A DNA stretch of 64,000 nucleotides from Paramecium sonneborni. Taxonomy: Eukaryota > Ciliophora > Oligohymenophorea > Peniculida > Parameciidae. The notes below the pieces were generated by a model. The model worked only from the letters and a program-made list of their open reading frames with translations. It ran no database searches and was not told where the DNA came from. Below, in pieces: positions 22,801-37,800 of the stretch. The DNA lies in the NCBI GenBank assembly GCA_905182985.1, contig CAJJDN010000063.1, forward strand, positions 267,277 to 331,276. The letters run 5' to 3'. The position numbers and the translations under genes are program-made. Numbering within the stretch: position 1 is the first letter of the stretch; every line of letters starts with the position of its first letter.

Positions 22801-25800
22801 NNNNNNNNNNNNNNNNNNNNNNNNNNNNNNNNNNNNNNNNNNNNNNNNNNNNNNNNNNNNNNNNNNNNNNNNNNNNNNNNNNNNNNNNNNNNNNNNNNNN
22901 NNNNNNNNNNNNNNNNNNNNNNNNNNNNNNNNNNNNNNNNNNNNNNNNNNNNNNNNNNNNNNNNNNNNNNNNNNNNNNNNNNNNNNNNNNNNNNNNNNNN
23001 NNNNNNNNNNNNNNNNNNNNNNNNNNNNNNNNNNNNNNNNNNNNNNNNNNNNNNNNNNNNNNNNNNNNNNNNNNNNNNNNNNNNNNNNNNNNNNNNNNNN
23101 NNNNNNNNNNNNNNNNNNNNNNNNNNNNNNNNNNNNNNNNNNNNNNNNNNNNNNNNNNNNNNNNNNNNNNNNNNNNNNNNNNNNNNNNNNNNNNNNNNNN
23201 NNNNNNNNNNNNNNNNNNNNNNNNNNNNNNNNNNNNNNNNNNNNNNNNNNNNNNNNNNNNNNNNNNNNNNNNNNNNNNNNNNNNNNNNNNNNNNNNNNNN
23301 CCAAAACAGATCCTGAACATTGATTATTATAGAATGATGATTAATAAGCATCTGAACATTTACTAGCCATTACAAAGAATCCTGTATCTTATGATCCTTA
23401 TCCTACATTTCCGGATACATCAAAAATATCTCTTGTCATTTAAGTTGGTCTTAATTCATCTGAGTAAACAAAATTACCAAATACAGCCCAATTAGCAATA
23501 CCTCCATCTTATAATACTCTCTTCTTCACATAAATCAAAGCATTATTCTAGAATTTCACATATTGACTGTTATTAATTTACACCAAAGCCTTTATACCTG
23601 TGAAGAATATATTATTCTTTATTGTTATGTATTATGAATTTTAAATTGTCATCAACATACCTGTTGTATCATGGAATGAACATCCAACTACTTCACTAGG
23701 AGTCTTAATAATATCACTATTAAGATTTCTAAAATCTAATCCACTTCTTTATGTATCAAATTAACCACAATTATTAAATTCAACACCATGTAATACAGTA
23801 TATCCTCTTCTTGGGAATCCTAAATTAGCCTCAGGCTCTTCAAACTAATAAATTAAAACTCTGCATCCTAATCCATGAACACTGGGTCCTCCTTCAATCT
23901 TAATTTTTCTAGTTAAATGACCAACAACTGCTCTCATATCTAATTGTCCAATACCTGGTTTATCAATAGTTACTGAAGGAGCTCCATAATGATCAAATTC
24001 AAGAGCTGAATTTAAAGTTATGGAACATCCTGAAATTGCTGCAATAGTTTTCTTTTCTCTTTATTCTGGATCACTGCCTGAAGGTCCAAATACAATTTCA
24101 TCTCCAACAGCCCAACCAGCACATTCAGCAACTGTAATAGTTGTTGTACCAGCATCAGCATAAGTAGACAATCTAGTCCATACTGTTCCTGGTGGAGTTG
24201 AATATAATTCCATTGCTCTTGTAACTGCAAGAACCTTATTTCCAACATCTAAATTAGCATCAATTACTAATGGATTATCTCCATATTCTCCATTTAATAT
24301 GATATTTATTTTTCCAGGGAATGGATGAGTTGAATTACCAGCCAAAAGTTTTCCTGTTCTAACCCAGATTCTTTCTGCTTCTAACTTTGTTGATGGTCTT
24401 CTTTCATCAAATATTAATGATCCCAATATTGTTAAATTAACAAGTTTTGGTGGATCAACATCTAAAATTACTTAATATCCACCTTAAACAATTGGGCTAT
24501 CTCCTTCTACAGGTACTTAATTATCTATCCAAGTAGAAGGATCACTCCAATATCTATATCCATCCTCTAATGGTACATCTCCTAAACTATCACATTATTC
24601 TCTACAAATGACTCCTCTGACCTCAACATATTCAAATTACTTCTTATTTTTACCAGATAAGCAAAGGTAAAATAATTTATTTGTTCTATCGTTAAACCAA
24701 TCTCCTTAATTACATGTTTTAGTATCTGGAAGTTATTCTAATTTTGTGTAATTTAAGGGGAATTTTCCTCCGATGTTTCTCATAACATCAAATGTTTCTC
24801 TATTAGCAGAGTAATTAAATCTGAAAATAACAGCTTCATCAGCTTGATTGAAATAAGGAGATGCAAAGATACCCACACTTAATGGATCACTTGCTCCAAA
24901 CTTGAAATGAACATTATAAGTAAAACCAGTAGCAAATATGCTTGCAAATGAGTATCTAACATCTTAACTCTTCTTAATAATCTTCATAGTTTCTGCTTCT
25001 ATGTATTTACTCTCATCTATTAATGGATCCATTTTAAGTGCAATATTTGTACCATCCAATCTATAAAGCTTCATATCAGTTCCCATAAAATCTTAGTCTG
25101 GAGTTGGATTATTAACCAGAACATCTCTAATTGTAACTTAATTCATTGCACAAATGATAGAATTATCCCAAAAATCTTCTGGATGATTAACGCATCCTGG
25201 AATGCCATCAATATGTTTTTTATATGGGATAATATAAGCTCCTCCTGTAACTCCTGAAATTGAACCATCTTAATCCCAAAATATTTCTCTTCTATGTTTC
25301 TACCAAAATATACGATTAGCTGAATCAGAATTAAATGCTTTTACATTCAAGAATTGTGTATTTTTACCACCTTAAACCCACAATTTCATATTCCAACATA
25401 CAGAACATGATTCAATTAAAGCAGAATTACTGCCATAATTATAAATTCTAATATTTTTAGCCAAAAATCCATTAGTTCTTGGAACAACCATAGCTCTTGA
25501 TCCATCATAGTATGTATCATCTGGATTGGCATTATTTATAGATTTTCCAATAATTAAAGCATTATCTAATACTGCTCCTTCAATTGAGAAATTACCTTTA
25601 TGAGCTTAGAAGCCTGCGAATTTTGAATCAGCAATCATAATATCTTTGAAGTAAATATTTCCCAATTCTTCTCCTAAAACACCACATTCATTATTTTTCC
25701 AAGTATAGAATTTTTCAAAAACTGCTTAAAGGCTTGGATTGTCTAGAAAAGGTTAATCATTGGACCAATTCGTTGGTTCTTTGCAAGGGAATTTTCTTGG

Positions 25801-28800
25801 AGCCATTTAGAAAATACGAAGACCAAATCTGCCATTTGAATGGGCCCAATTGTCTTTAAATTCAAGTATATTAAGACCTGGAGGACAAATATCTGATGTA
25901 GCTGATGGACCATCTGGATTTGTTTTGATTTCATACCAAAATCCATACCATTCTGAACCTCCTGATCTATTTCTTCTCAAAATATTTTATGGATTTGTAA
26001 CCCAATATGTAGCAACAGTAATATCTGTTTACAACATAATCCAACTTTATTTAGTACTTGCCACAAGGTTATCTTCAATAACATTGTTTGTTTCAATACC
26101 ATCTTCAAAGAATATGGCATGTCCAAAAGTATTATAACAAACATTCTTTTAAACTTTCAAATAATGAACACCATGAATAGTCAAACAACGAGCATAGCAA
26201 TCATGAATAGAATTACCAACTACATATGATTCATCTACTTCTCCATTTAAATGGAAATGAATAGGGTATCTACCAATAATTCTTGGTTAACCTCCATATC
26301 TGAATTCTGCATATGATATTTTACCAATCGCTCCTTTCTCTGCTCTTCCATGAATCATTAAATGATATCCATATTTCAAATCTGACTCTTCACCTTAAAT
26401 AACAATATTTCTAGTTAATAAACCAACTTCAACTTTCATAGGGAATTGGTCTGTTCCATAAGTTTCAATGGCTGAATAATGTTTATAAGTAAGTGGTTAA
26501 TCAAGTGTCAATGTTTTTTTATCTAAACTAACAGCAGTAATATATCTCTTTTCACTTTACATATGTTCAACTTCACTTGAAGTAATTACAATTTATTCTC
26601 CTACTTACCAATCTACTGCATCATCAACTGTAATTTAAGTTGCTCCAGCTTAAGCTGTGCTTGATAATAGTGTCCAAGTTGGGGTTCTTTCTTTTCCATG
26701 AATAGTTAATTAACATTAATGACATCCTAATACTTTATTACCCATAGCTGGCATTTAAACATCTTCTTCAACACCATATAAAGTAATTTATACTTTATGT
26801 TAATGTGCCACCAATTCAGTACCAATATTGAATTTACCTTCTCTGATAACAATAAAATGAGCATCCATAGAAGTATCTAATTCATCAGAGAATGTGAGAG
26901 TTCCTTCAACTAATACTTACATCAATTTAGGTGTTTTAACATCGACAATTAAAGTTTATCCAGCATGGACAATGACCGAATCTCCATTTCCAGGATATTC
27001 ATATCCACCCCAAGTATTAATATCTGACCATTTAGTAGCGTAGATAAACTTTTGATTATTAACTGCTAAATTACCATTAACTCTAACTTAAAATACTCCA
27101 TTTAATTATGTTTATTCTAGATCTTTGACTCCAGTTTTGCATACTATTTAAATTGTAGAAACACTTTAAATGAGACATTCTACACCATCAATAAATACAG
27201 AAGTTTATCCATTTAAAAATCCAGTACCATCAATTGTAATGACTGCTTCTTCAGTAAATCTACCTGTTGCTGGAGTAACTGTATTAACCACAGGAACACT
27301 GTTTGATGTATAACTAACTGCATTAGATACTGAACCAAGAGATTATCCATTAATTGAGATTTCAGCATTACAGTATGTTGGAACAGAGTATGCATTATTA
27401 CTATTAGATAATACCCAACCTTTCAACTCAATTTCTGCTAATTAACAAGAAGAACCAGTAGTTCCTCTTGAATCAAATAATCTAATGGCTTTAATTCCTG
27501 TAATATCATTTTATGGGACATATATATTCCAACCTGTATGAACAGTTTAATCGACTGTTAATAAAGTCTACCAAGTAGTACCATCAGTTGTATATTAAAA
27601 TACTGCATCTTTTAATTAAATAGCTGGTTTATCTATTCTTGGAATGTATCTCAATTAATGCAATTTCAAAACTCTGCTTGATCCAAAATCAACTTAAATA
27701 AAACAATTTGAAACTGCATTTGATATATAATATGTTGATTATTGTAAATCAAAGAATAGTGAAGCTGATGTTGCAATATCACCTGATAAAGTAACTTATT
27801 ATGGTGTAATGTATCTTGCAGGTTCCTATAAAGCAGTATATTGATTTAAAACAGAACTTGTTAACAATTTTGGAGCTTCACATGAAAGAGTTGTGTAACT
27901 TGCACTTTTGATAGGACAATCAAATCCACAAAGTTTGACTGAATTTTAATTATTTAAATTGTCAAATCCAGTTCCAGTAAATGTGACAGTAGCCCCTCCA
28001 GCATAAGAAACTGTTGGATTATTTGAATTTGGTAAGGAAGAACTTACAATTAATTTTTATTTAGTATCATCACCGATATAAGCATATTTATTATCGACTA
28101 ATAAATTAATTGAATAAACTCCTGCTGGTTAATTATTAAAATTAGCTGTTACTGAAGTATCAGATGATGCAGAAACAGTTCCAGCTATTTTATGACCCAT
28201 ATGTTCTAATGTGACAACTATAGTAGTTCCAGTAAGTCTAGAACCAGTAAAGACAAGAACTAAATTTCCTGAAGTAGCCAAGTAAGCCTTTTAAATACTA
28301 TCATAATTAACTCCAGAAACTGCTGTAAATGTTGGTGAATTAAGTTAGGGAGTGATTGTTAAAGTTAAGGTAGCTGTAATTGGAATGGCTGAATTGTTTT
28401 CAGAGGGTAATTATGATAATGTTACTGTAGCAGATGTTCCTGATTATCTGGCCATTCTACATTTTAATTATACACTTGAGACTACTTCTAATTCAGTACA
28501 TATGGTTTATCCAACTTTTACACTTGGAGATCTATCAGCATTAAATCCAATTCCATTTATTGTTAATATTTATCCACCAATTGCAGCATTATTAATAGAA
28601 GTAATACTTAATCCAATCACAGTAACCCAAATCTTATTTGCATAACCATTTTTTGTTAAAACATAAGTAGAATATTATCCTTATGGTAAATTAGGAATTG
28701 TATAAGTAAACGAAGCCCCAGAAATAGTTGCTGTAACTGTTTATGTAACTGGGCCTTTGAAGATAACAGAAACTGAATCTGTCAATCCTGTTCCTGATAA

Positions 28801-31800
28801 TGTTTCTGTATTACCTGGAACATAAGTCTTTTATTAACTTAATACTAATTCAGCAGACGATAACATATCTCTTCTAGCTGATTTACCAAGATTCAAAATA
28901 TGATTGTTTCCTTATTACTTTGATTCTTCTGTCCATAAAAATCTCTTTCTTTAAACTAGTTTTTAATGATCTGGTTTTTAATGATCATTTTCTGTTAAAA
29001 TTCTTGATCCTGTAAATTAAGTAGTAGATTATGGATATGCGTCGAGTTGATTAATTTTTCCAGGGAATGGATGAGTTGAATTACCAGCCAAAAGTTTTCC
29101 TGTTCTAACCCAGATTCTTTCTGCTTCTAACTTTGTTGATGGTCTTCTTTCATCAAATATTAATGATCCCAATATTGTTAAATTAACAAGTTTTGGTGGA
29201 TCAACATCTAAAATTACTTAATATCCACCTTAAACAATTGGGCTATCTCCTTCTACAGGTACTTAATTATCTATCCAAGTAGAAGGATCACTCCAATATC
29301 TATATCCATCCTCTAATGGTACATCTCCTAAACTATCACATTATTCTCTACAAATGACTCCTCTGACCTCAACATATTCAAATTACTTCTTATTTTTACC
29401 AGATAAGCAAAGGTAAAATAATTTATTTGTTCTATCGTTAAACCAATCTCCTTAATTACATGTTTTAGTATCTGGAAGTTATTCTAATTTTGTGTAATTT
29501 AAGGGGAATTTTCCTCCGATGTTTCTCATAACATCAAATGTTTCTCTATTAGCAGAGTAATTAAATCTGAAAATAACAGCTTCATCAGCTTGATTGAAAT
29601 AAGGAGATGCAAAGATACCCACACTTAATGGATCACTTGCTCCAAACTTGAAATGAACATTATAAGTAAAACCAGTAGCAAATATGCTTGCAAATGAGTA
29701 TCTAACATCTTAACTCTTCTTAATAATCTTCATAGTTTCTGCTTCTATGTATTTACTCTCATCTATTAATGGATCCATTTTAAGTGCAATATTTGTACCA
29801 TCCAATCTATAAAGCTTCATATCAGTTCCCATAAAATCTTAGTCTGGAGTTGGATTATTAACCAGAACATCTCTAATTGTAACTTAATTCATTGCACAAA
29901 TGATAGAATTATCCCAAAAATCTTCTGGATGATTAACGCATCCTGGAATGCCATCAATATGTTTTTTATATGGGATAATATAAGCTCCTCCTGTAACTCC
30001 TGAAATTGAACCATCTTAATCCCAAAATATTTCTCTTCTATGTTTCTACCAAAATATACGATTAGCTGAATCAGAATTAAATGCTTTTACATTCAAGAAT
30101 TGTGTATTTTTACCACCTTAAACCCACAATTTCATATTCCAACATACAGAACATGATTCAATTAAAGCAGAATTACTGCCATAATTATAAATTCTAATAT
30201 TTTTAGCCAAAAATCCATTAGTTCTTGGAACAACCATAGCTCTTGATCCATCATAGTATGTATCATCTGGATTGGCATTATTTATAGATTTTCCAATAAT
30301 TAAAGCATTATCTAATACTGCTCCTTCAATTGAGAAATTACCTTTATGAGCTTAGAAGCCTGCGAATTTTGAATCAGCAATCATAATATCTTTGAAGTAA
30401 ATATTTCCCAATTCTTCTCCTAAAACACCACATTCATTATTTTTCCAAGTATAGAATTTTTCAAAAACTGCTTAAAGGCTTGGATTGTCTAGAAAAGGTT
30501 AATCATTGGACCAATTCGTTGGTTCTTTGCAAGGGAATTTTCTTGGAGCCATTTAGAAAATACGAAGACCAAATCTGCCATTTGAATGGGCCCAATTGTC
30601 TTTAAATTCAAGTATATTAAGACCTGGAGGACAAATATCTGATGTAGCTGATGGACCATCTGGATTTGTTTTGATTTCATACCAAAATCCATACCATTCT
30701 GAACCTCCTGATCTATTTCTTCTCAAAATATTTTATGGATTTGTAACCCAATATGTAGCAACAGTAATATCTGTTTACAACATAATCCAACTTTATTTAG
30801 TACTTGCCACAAGGTTATCTTCAATAACATTGTTTGTTTCAATACCATCTTCAAAGAATATGGCATGTCCAAAAGTATTATAACAAACATTCTTTTAAAC
30901 TTTCAAATAATGAACACCATGAATAGTCAAACAACGAGCATAGCAATCATGAATAGAATTACCAACTACATATGATTCATCTACTTCTCCATTTAAATGG
31001 AAATGAATAGGGTATCTACCAATAATTCTTGGTTAACCTCCATATCTGAATTCTGCATATGATATTTTACCAATCGCTCCTTTCTCTGCTCTTCCATGAA
31101 TCATTAAATGATATCCATATTTCAAATCTGACTCTTCACCTTAAATAACAATATTTCTAGTTAATAAACCAACTTCAACTTTCATAGGGAATTGGTCTGT
31201 TCCATAAGTTTCAATGGCTGAATAATGTTTATAAGTAAGTGGTTAATCAAGTGTCAATGTTTTTTTATCTAAACTAACAGCAGTAATATATCTCTTTTCA
31301 CTTTACATATGTTCAACTTCACTTGAAGTAATTACAATTTATTCTCCTACTTACCAATCTACTGCATCATCAACTGTAATTTAAGTTGCTCCAGCTTAAG
31401 CTGTGCTTGATAATAGTGTCCAAGTTGGGGTTCTTTCTTTTCCATGAATAGTTAATTAACATTAATGACATCCTAATACTTTATTACCCATAGCTGGCAT
31501 TTAAACATCTTCTTCAACACCATATAAAGTAATTTATACTTTATGTTAATGTGCCACCAATTCAGTACCAATATTGAATTTACCTTCTCTGATAACAATA
31601 AAATGAGCATCCATAGAAGTATCTAATTCATCAGAGAATGTGAGAGTTCCTTCAACTAATACTTACATCAATTTAGGTGTTTTAACATCGACAATTAAAG
31701 TTTATCCAGCATGGACAATGACCGAATCTCCATTTCCAGGATATTCATATCCACCCCAAGTATTAATATCTGACCATTTAGTAGCGTAGATAAACTTTTG

Positions 31801-34800
31801 ATTATTAACTGCTAAATTACCATTAACTCTAACTTAAAATACTCCATTTAATTATGTTTATTCTAGATCTTTGACTCCAGTTTTGCATACTATTTAAATT
31901 GTAGAAACACTTTAAATGAGACATTCTACACCATCAATAAATACAGAAGTTTATCCATTTAAAAATCCAGTACCATCAATTGTAATGACTGCTTCTTCAG
32001 TAAATCTACCTGTTGCTGGAGTAACTGTATTAACCACAGGAACACTGTTTGATGTATAACTAACTGCATTAGATACTGAACCAAGAGATTATCCATTAAT
32101 TGAGATTTCAGCATTACAGTATGTTGGAACAGAGTATGCATTATTACTATTAGATAATACCCAACCTTTCAACTCAATTTCTGCTAATTAACAAGAAGAA
32201 CCAGTAGTTCCTCTTGAATCAAATAATCTAATGGCTTTAATTCCTGTAATATCATTTTATGGGACATATATATTCCAACCTGTATGAACAGTTTAATCGA
32301 CTGTTAATAAAGTCTACCAAGTAGTACCATCAGTTGTATATTAAAATACTGCATCTTTTAATTAAATAGCTGGTTTATCTATTCTTGGAATGTATCTCAA
32401 TTAATGCAATTTCAAAACTCTGCTTGATCCAAAATCAACTTAAATAAAACAATTTGAAACTGCATTTGATATATAATATGTTGATTATTGTAAATCAAAG
32501 AATAGTGAAGCTGATGTTGCAATATCACCTGATAAAGTAACTTATTATGGTGTAATGTATCTTGCAGGTTCCTATAAAGCAGTATATTGATTTAAAACAG
32601 AACTTGTTAACAATTTTGGAGCTTCACATGAAAGAGTTGTGTAACTTGCACTTTTGATAGGACAATCAAATCCACAAAGTTTGACTGAATTTTAATTATT
32701 TAAATTGTCAAATCCAGTTCCAGTAAATGTGACAGTAGCCCCTCCAGCATAAGAAACTGTTGGATTATTTGAATTTGGTAAGGAAGAACTTACAATTAAT
32801 TTTTATTTAGTATCATCACCGATATAAGCATATTTATTATCGACTAATAAATTAATTGAATAAACTCCTGCTGGTTAATTATTAAAATTAGCTGTTACTG
32901 AAGTATCAGATGATGCAGAAACAGTTCCAGCTATTTTATGACCCATATGTTCTAATGTGACAACTATAGTAGTTCCAGTAAGTCTAGAACCAGTAAAGAC
33001 AAGAACTAAATTTCCTGAAGTAGCCAAGTAAGCCTTTTAAATACTATCATAATTAACTCCAGAAACTGCTGTAAATGTTGGTGAATTAAGTTAGGGAGTG
33101 ATTGTTAAAGTTAAGGTAGCTGTAATTGGAATGGCTGAATTGTTTTCAGAGGGTAATTATGATAATGTTACTGTAGCAGATGTTCCTGATTATCTGGCCA
33201 TTCTACATTTTAATTATACACTTGAGACTACTTCTAATTCAGTACATATGGTTTATCCAACTTTTACACTTGGAGATCTATCAGCATTAAATCCAATTCC
33301 ATTTATTGTTAATATTTATCCACCAATTGCAGCATTATTAATAGAAGTAATACTTAATCCAATCACAGTAACCCAAATCTTATTTGCATAACCATTTTTT
33401 GTTAAAACATAAGTAGAATATTATCCTTATGGTAAATTAGGAATTGTATAAGTAAACGAAGCCCCAGAAATAGTTGCTGTAACTGTTTATGTAACTGGGC
33501 CTTTGAAGATAACAGAAACTGAATCTGTCAATCCTGTTCCTGATAATGTTTCTGTATTACCTGGAACATAAGTCTTTTATTAACTTAATACTAATTCAGC
33601 AGACGATAACATATCTCTTCTAGCTGATTTACCAAGATTCAAAATATGATTGTTTCCTTATTACTTTGATTCTTCTGTCCATAAAAATCTCTTTCTTTAA
33701 ACTAGTTTTTAATGATCTGGTTTTTAATGATCATTTTCTGTTAAAATTCTTGATCCTGTAAATTAAGTAGTAGATTATGGATATGCGTCGAGTTGAGGTG
33801 TTAAAGTACTATCATATGTAAATAAGCATTGATTAGTAGTATCAAGACATGTTGATTCAAGTGTTACTAATAATGTCACAACAACTAATTAAGCTGGCTG
33901 ATTGTAGAATTCAAATTTAGATGGAACTGTACAATAGATGACTTCACTTGTAAATCTACTTTCATCAATTTCACATATCCAATTAATAGCTGCTCCAATA
34001 AAGACAAGGGTTTCTCCTTAAACAAAATTAGATCCTGTAATTTTAATAACAGTTCCTCCGGCTTCAGAACCTTTAGCTTAACTACCATCTTCTAAAGTAA
34101 CACTTGTAACTGGAATAATGTATTTAAATAAGTTATCTTCACCATTAGCATAAGAATTTCCATAACCTTTTCTTGTTACAGTAACTCTATAATTTCCAGG
34201 CATTCCTCCTCTTAAATAAACTTAAATTGAAGTATCTGTGATAGATATTACTTTAGCATTATAAGATTTAGTTGTTCCAACTAGAGTAACTTTGATATCA
34301 TCAGCATCAACTCCAAAATTAGTTCCTGTAATTGTCATTTCTCCTTTGAATATAGGTGATTTTTNNNNNNNNNNNNNNNNNNNNNNNNNNNNNNNNNNNN
34401 NNNNNNNNNNNNNNNNNNNNNNNNNNNNNNNNNNNNNNNNNNNNNNNNNNNNNNNNNNNNNNNNNNNNNNNNNNNNNNNNNNNNNNNNNNNNNNNNNNNN
34501 NNNNNNNNNNNNNNNNNNNNNNNNNNNNNNNNNNNNNNNNNNNNNNNNNNNNNNNNNNNNNNNNNNNNNNNNNNNNNNNNNNNNNNNNNNNNNNNNNNNN
34601 NNNNNNNNNNNNNNNNNNNNNNNNNNNNNNNNNNNNNNNNNNNNNNNNNNNNNNNNNNNNNNNNNNNNNNNNNNNNNNNNNNNNNNNNNNNNNNNNNNNN
34701 NNNNNNNNNNNNNNNNNNNNNNNNNNNNNNNNNNNNNNNNNNNNNNNNNNNNNNNNNNNNNNNNNNNNNNNNNNNNNNNNNNNNNNNNNNNNNNNNNNNN

Positions 34801-37800
34801 NNNNNNNNNNNNNNNNNNNNNNNNNNNNNNNNNNNNNNNNNNNNNNNNNNNNNNNNNNNNNNNNNNNNNNNNNNNNNNNNNNNNNNNNNNNNNNNNNNNN
34901 NNNNNNNNNNNNNNNNNNNNNNNNNNNNNNNNNNNNNNNNNNNNNNNNNNNNNNNNNNNNNNNNNNNNNNNNNNNNNNNNNNNNNNNNNNNNNNNNNNNN
35001 NNNNNNNNNNNNNNNNNNNNNNNNNNNNNNNNNNNNNNNNNNNNNNNNNNNNNNNNNNNNNNNNNNNNNNNNNNNNNNNNNNNNNNNNNNNNNNNNNNNN
35101 NNNNNNNNNNNNNNNNNNNNNNNNNNNNNNNNNNNNNNNNNNNNNNNNNNNNNNNNNNNNNNNNNNNNNNNNNNNNNNNNNNNNNNNNNNNNNNNNNNNN
35201 NNNNNNNNNNNNNNNNNNNNNNNNNNNNNNNNNNNNNNNNNNNNNNNNNNNNNNNNNNNNNNNNNNNNNNNNNNNNNNNNNNCCTTTAGCTTAACTACCA
35301 TCTTCTAAAGTAACACTTGTAACTGGAATAATGTATTTAAATAAGTTATCTTCACCATTAGCATAAGAATTTCCATAACCTTTTCTTGTTACAGTAACTC
35401 TATAATTTCCAGGCATTCCTCCTCTTAAATAAACTTAAATTGAAGTATCTGTGATAGATATTACTTTAGCATTATAAGATTTAGTTGTTCCAACTAGAGT
35501 AACTTTGATATCATCAGCATCAACTCCAAAATTAGTTCCTGTAATTGTCATTTCTCCTTTGAATATAGGTGATTTTTAATAGAATTCTAAAGTTGAAACC
35601 TGAATTCTTAAATTATCATCATATGCGAATAAATTACTATTGACTGTTTTCTAATTGAAAGAGATGGAGATAGCTCCAGTTCCTCCAATTACTCTTTATG
35701 GGGAAACAAAAACTATTTCGTTATTTGAAATAGATAATGGTTTAACATCATTTCCATCAATTTTGAAGGTAAAATCTCTATTAAAATTTTTAGGGAATCC
35801 AGTACCAGTGATTGTAATGGTTGTTCCTCCATCTGGTGATCCTAGAGCTGGTAAGACTTAAGTTATAATCAATTCAACATTTTCTCCTGTTACTCCACCA
35901 TCAACTTTAGAATATCCAATAGATTTATGATGTACAGCAGGTACTTAATTTTGACCTGCTTCTTTGATATTCTACCCATTCAATTGTTCTAAGCTACATG
36001 TGATAGAATAAGGAGAAGTATTTGTTGTTAATTGAATATTTGTACAATCAGCACCTGCATATGATATTTCTAAGTCTGTTTTAGTTATTGTTAAACCAGC
36101 TCCTTCTGATAAAGTTAAAGATAGTTAAGAACCTGAAAATGAATAAGCAGTCAAAGTTGGAGTTTTTTGATCACTTAAAGTAAAATCACATGCAGATACT
36201 TCCTCACAACCAGCTAATATTTATTCTGTTTCAACAACAACTCCATTTTCTTTTAATTCGTATTAAACTTCTACTTAAACTTATGGGTGTTGACTATAAG
36301 TAAATAATAATTCATTTGGAATAGGTTCAAATAAGAGATTGTTACTATCCTCTCTGGGTTTAGTAACAGTAACTGAAACTTCTCCATTTCCTGAAATAAG
36401 CTGTTTAGTAGTGATGTCAAAGGCAGTAAGTTCTGCCACATATGATTTCAATACAATATACCATGACCATCCATCTTAAGCTCTTCCAGTAGTCCAAACA
36501 AATGGTCTTTATCCAGTAAGTCTTTCGATATTATCAGCAATTAATGATGATGATGCATCAAATGGTATATCAAAGTTAGTCTTTGATACTTAAAATAAAT
36601 TTTCAATATTATTAATGGTCATTTATAATTAGAAAGTTCCACTTATTGGATCAGCAGGTTCTTAGGTTCTTTCTATCTTTTATGAGACTGTTCCTCCATT
36701 AAGTGTTGATGAAACAATTTTTGGAAGTGCCCTATATTAGGTAGTACCTCTATGAGAATCAAATGTTATAGTATATTTTTATCCAGCAAATGATGTAGCT
36801 GAATCATCTAAAGGGGTTCCTGTATTATCTAATTTTGTGGCTGTAACACTTACTATATAGCCCCCACCACAGTTTTATAATGCGTTTTTAAATGTATTTT
36901 CATTGGCATTTGATGCTAAATCTCCAGTTGTATATTAGTAATATACACCTGTCTATGGTGTTGTTTTCGTACCATATGTGAATTGAAGTTAATATTTACC
37001 AGCTAATAAAGTGTTACCATTTGAATTATAAAGTGTAAATTCTATGACTTCTTTAATAGGGGTGTAGGATGTTTAAATTTAATATATACTATTTAAAGAA
37101 TTTGATTTTCTAGTAGCACTTTCAATTTCCAAAGAAAGAGTAAAATGTCCACCTGATCCACCATTTAGATGATAAGCTTCAATATAATAAAATTCACCCT
37201 CTTATAGAGAAACAGGTTCTGATATTGATTTAGGTGTGTAAGAATAACTCAAATATTCATACCAATAATTTCTGTATGGATTCCAATAATTAGAGGCTGC
37301 TGCTGTGTCAGGTCTAATAGGTTTTTTAATTTCTGTTGTTTAAATATAAAATTGAGAGCAATCATCTGAGGCAATATAAAATTTATAATTTCCTGTAAAT
37401 GGGGCTTTGAAGAATCCTCTGAAATATTATCCATAATATTCTCCAAATGAATTTTAGATATCAGGTTCTGGATGAATTCCATCAAATTATATTCTACTGT
37501 CCAATTATGCTTAGTTAGAAATGATTTAATTTCTAAAAGCAGGACAATCTAAATTTAATCCTGAAATATCCCATCTAGTGTAATGTAATCCACTTCCTTA
37601 AATATATATTGATGATTCAGTAGCATCAGCAATTGTTGGTAAATTACTAAGTTTAGGTATCTTAGCATAGATTGTGGTTGGAGTTGATGATAAAACTTAA
37701 ATAATTTCAGATTATCCTGAAATTTTAACTGTATTTTCAGTAGCAATAGGACTAAATCCATATCCAGAAATTTATAAGATTTATCCTTCTGGAGATGCAA

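Noticed and set aside
22336..23366. Open frames running across the N run near 22.5-23.3 kb, and likewise 34.2-35.3 kb
   Set aside because: They are open only because N codons cannot be stops.
25850..26137. Plus-strand open frame repeated at 30596-30883, and a similar pair at 28352-28645 and 33098-33391
   Set aside because: Antisense shadows of the giant gene A. They recur only because of the tandem duplication.
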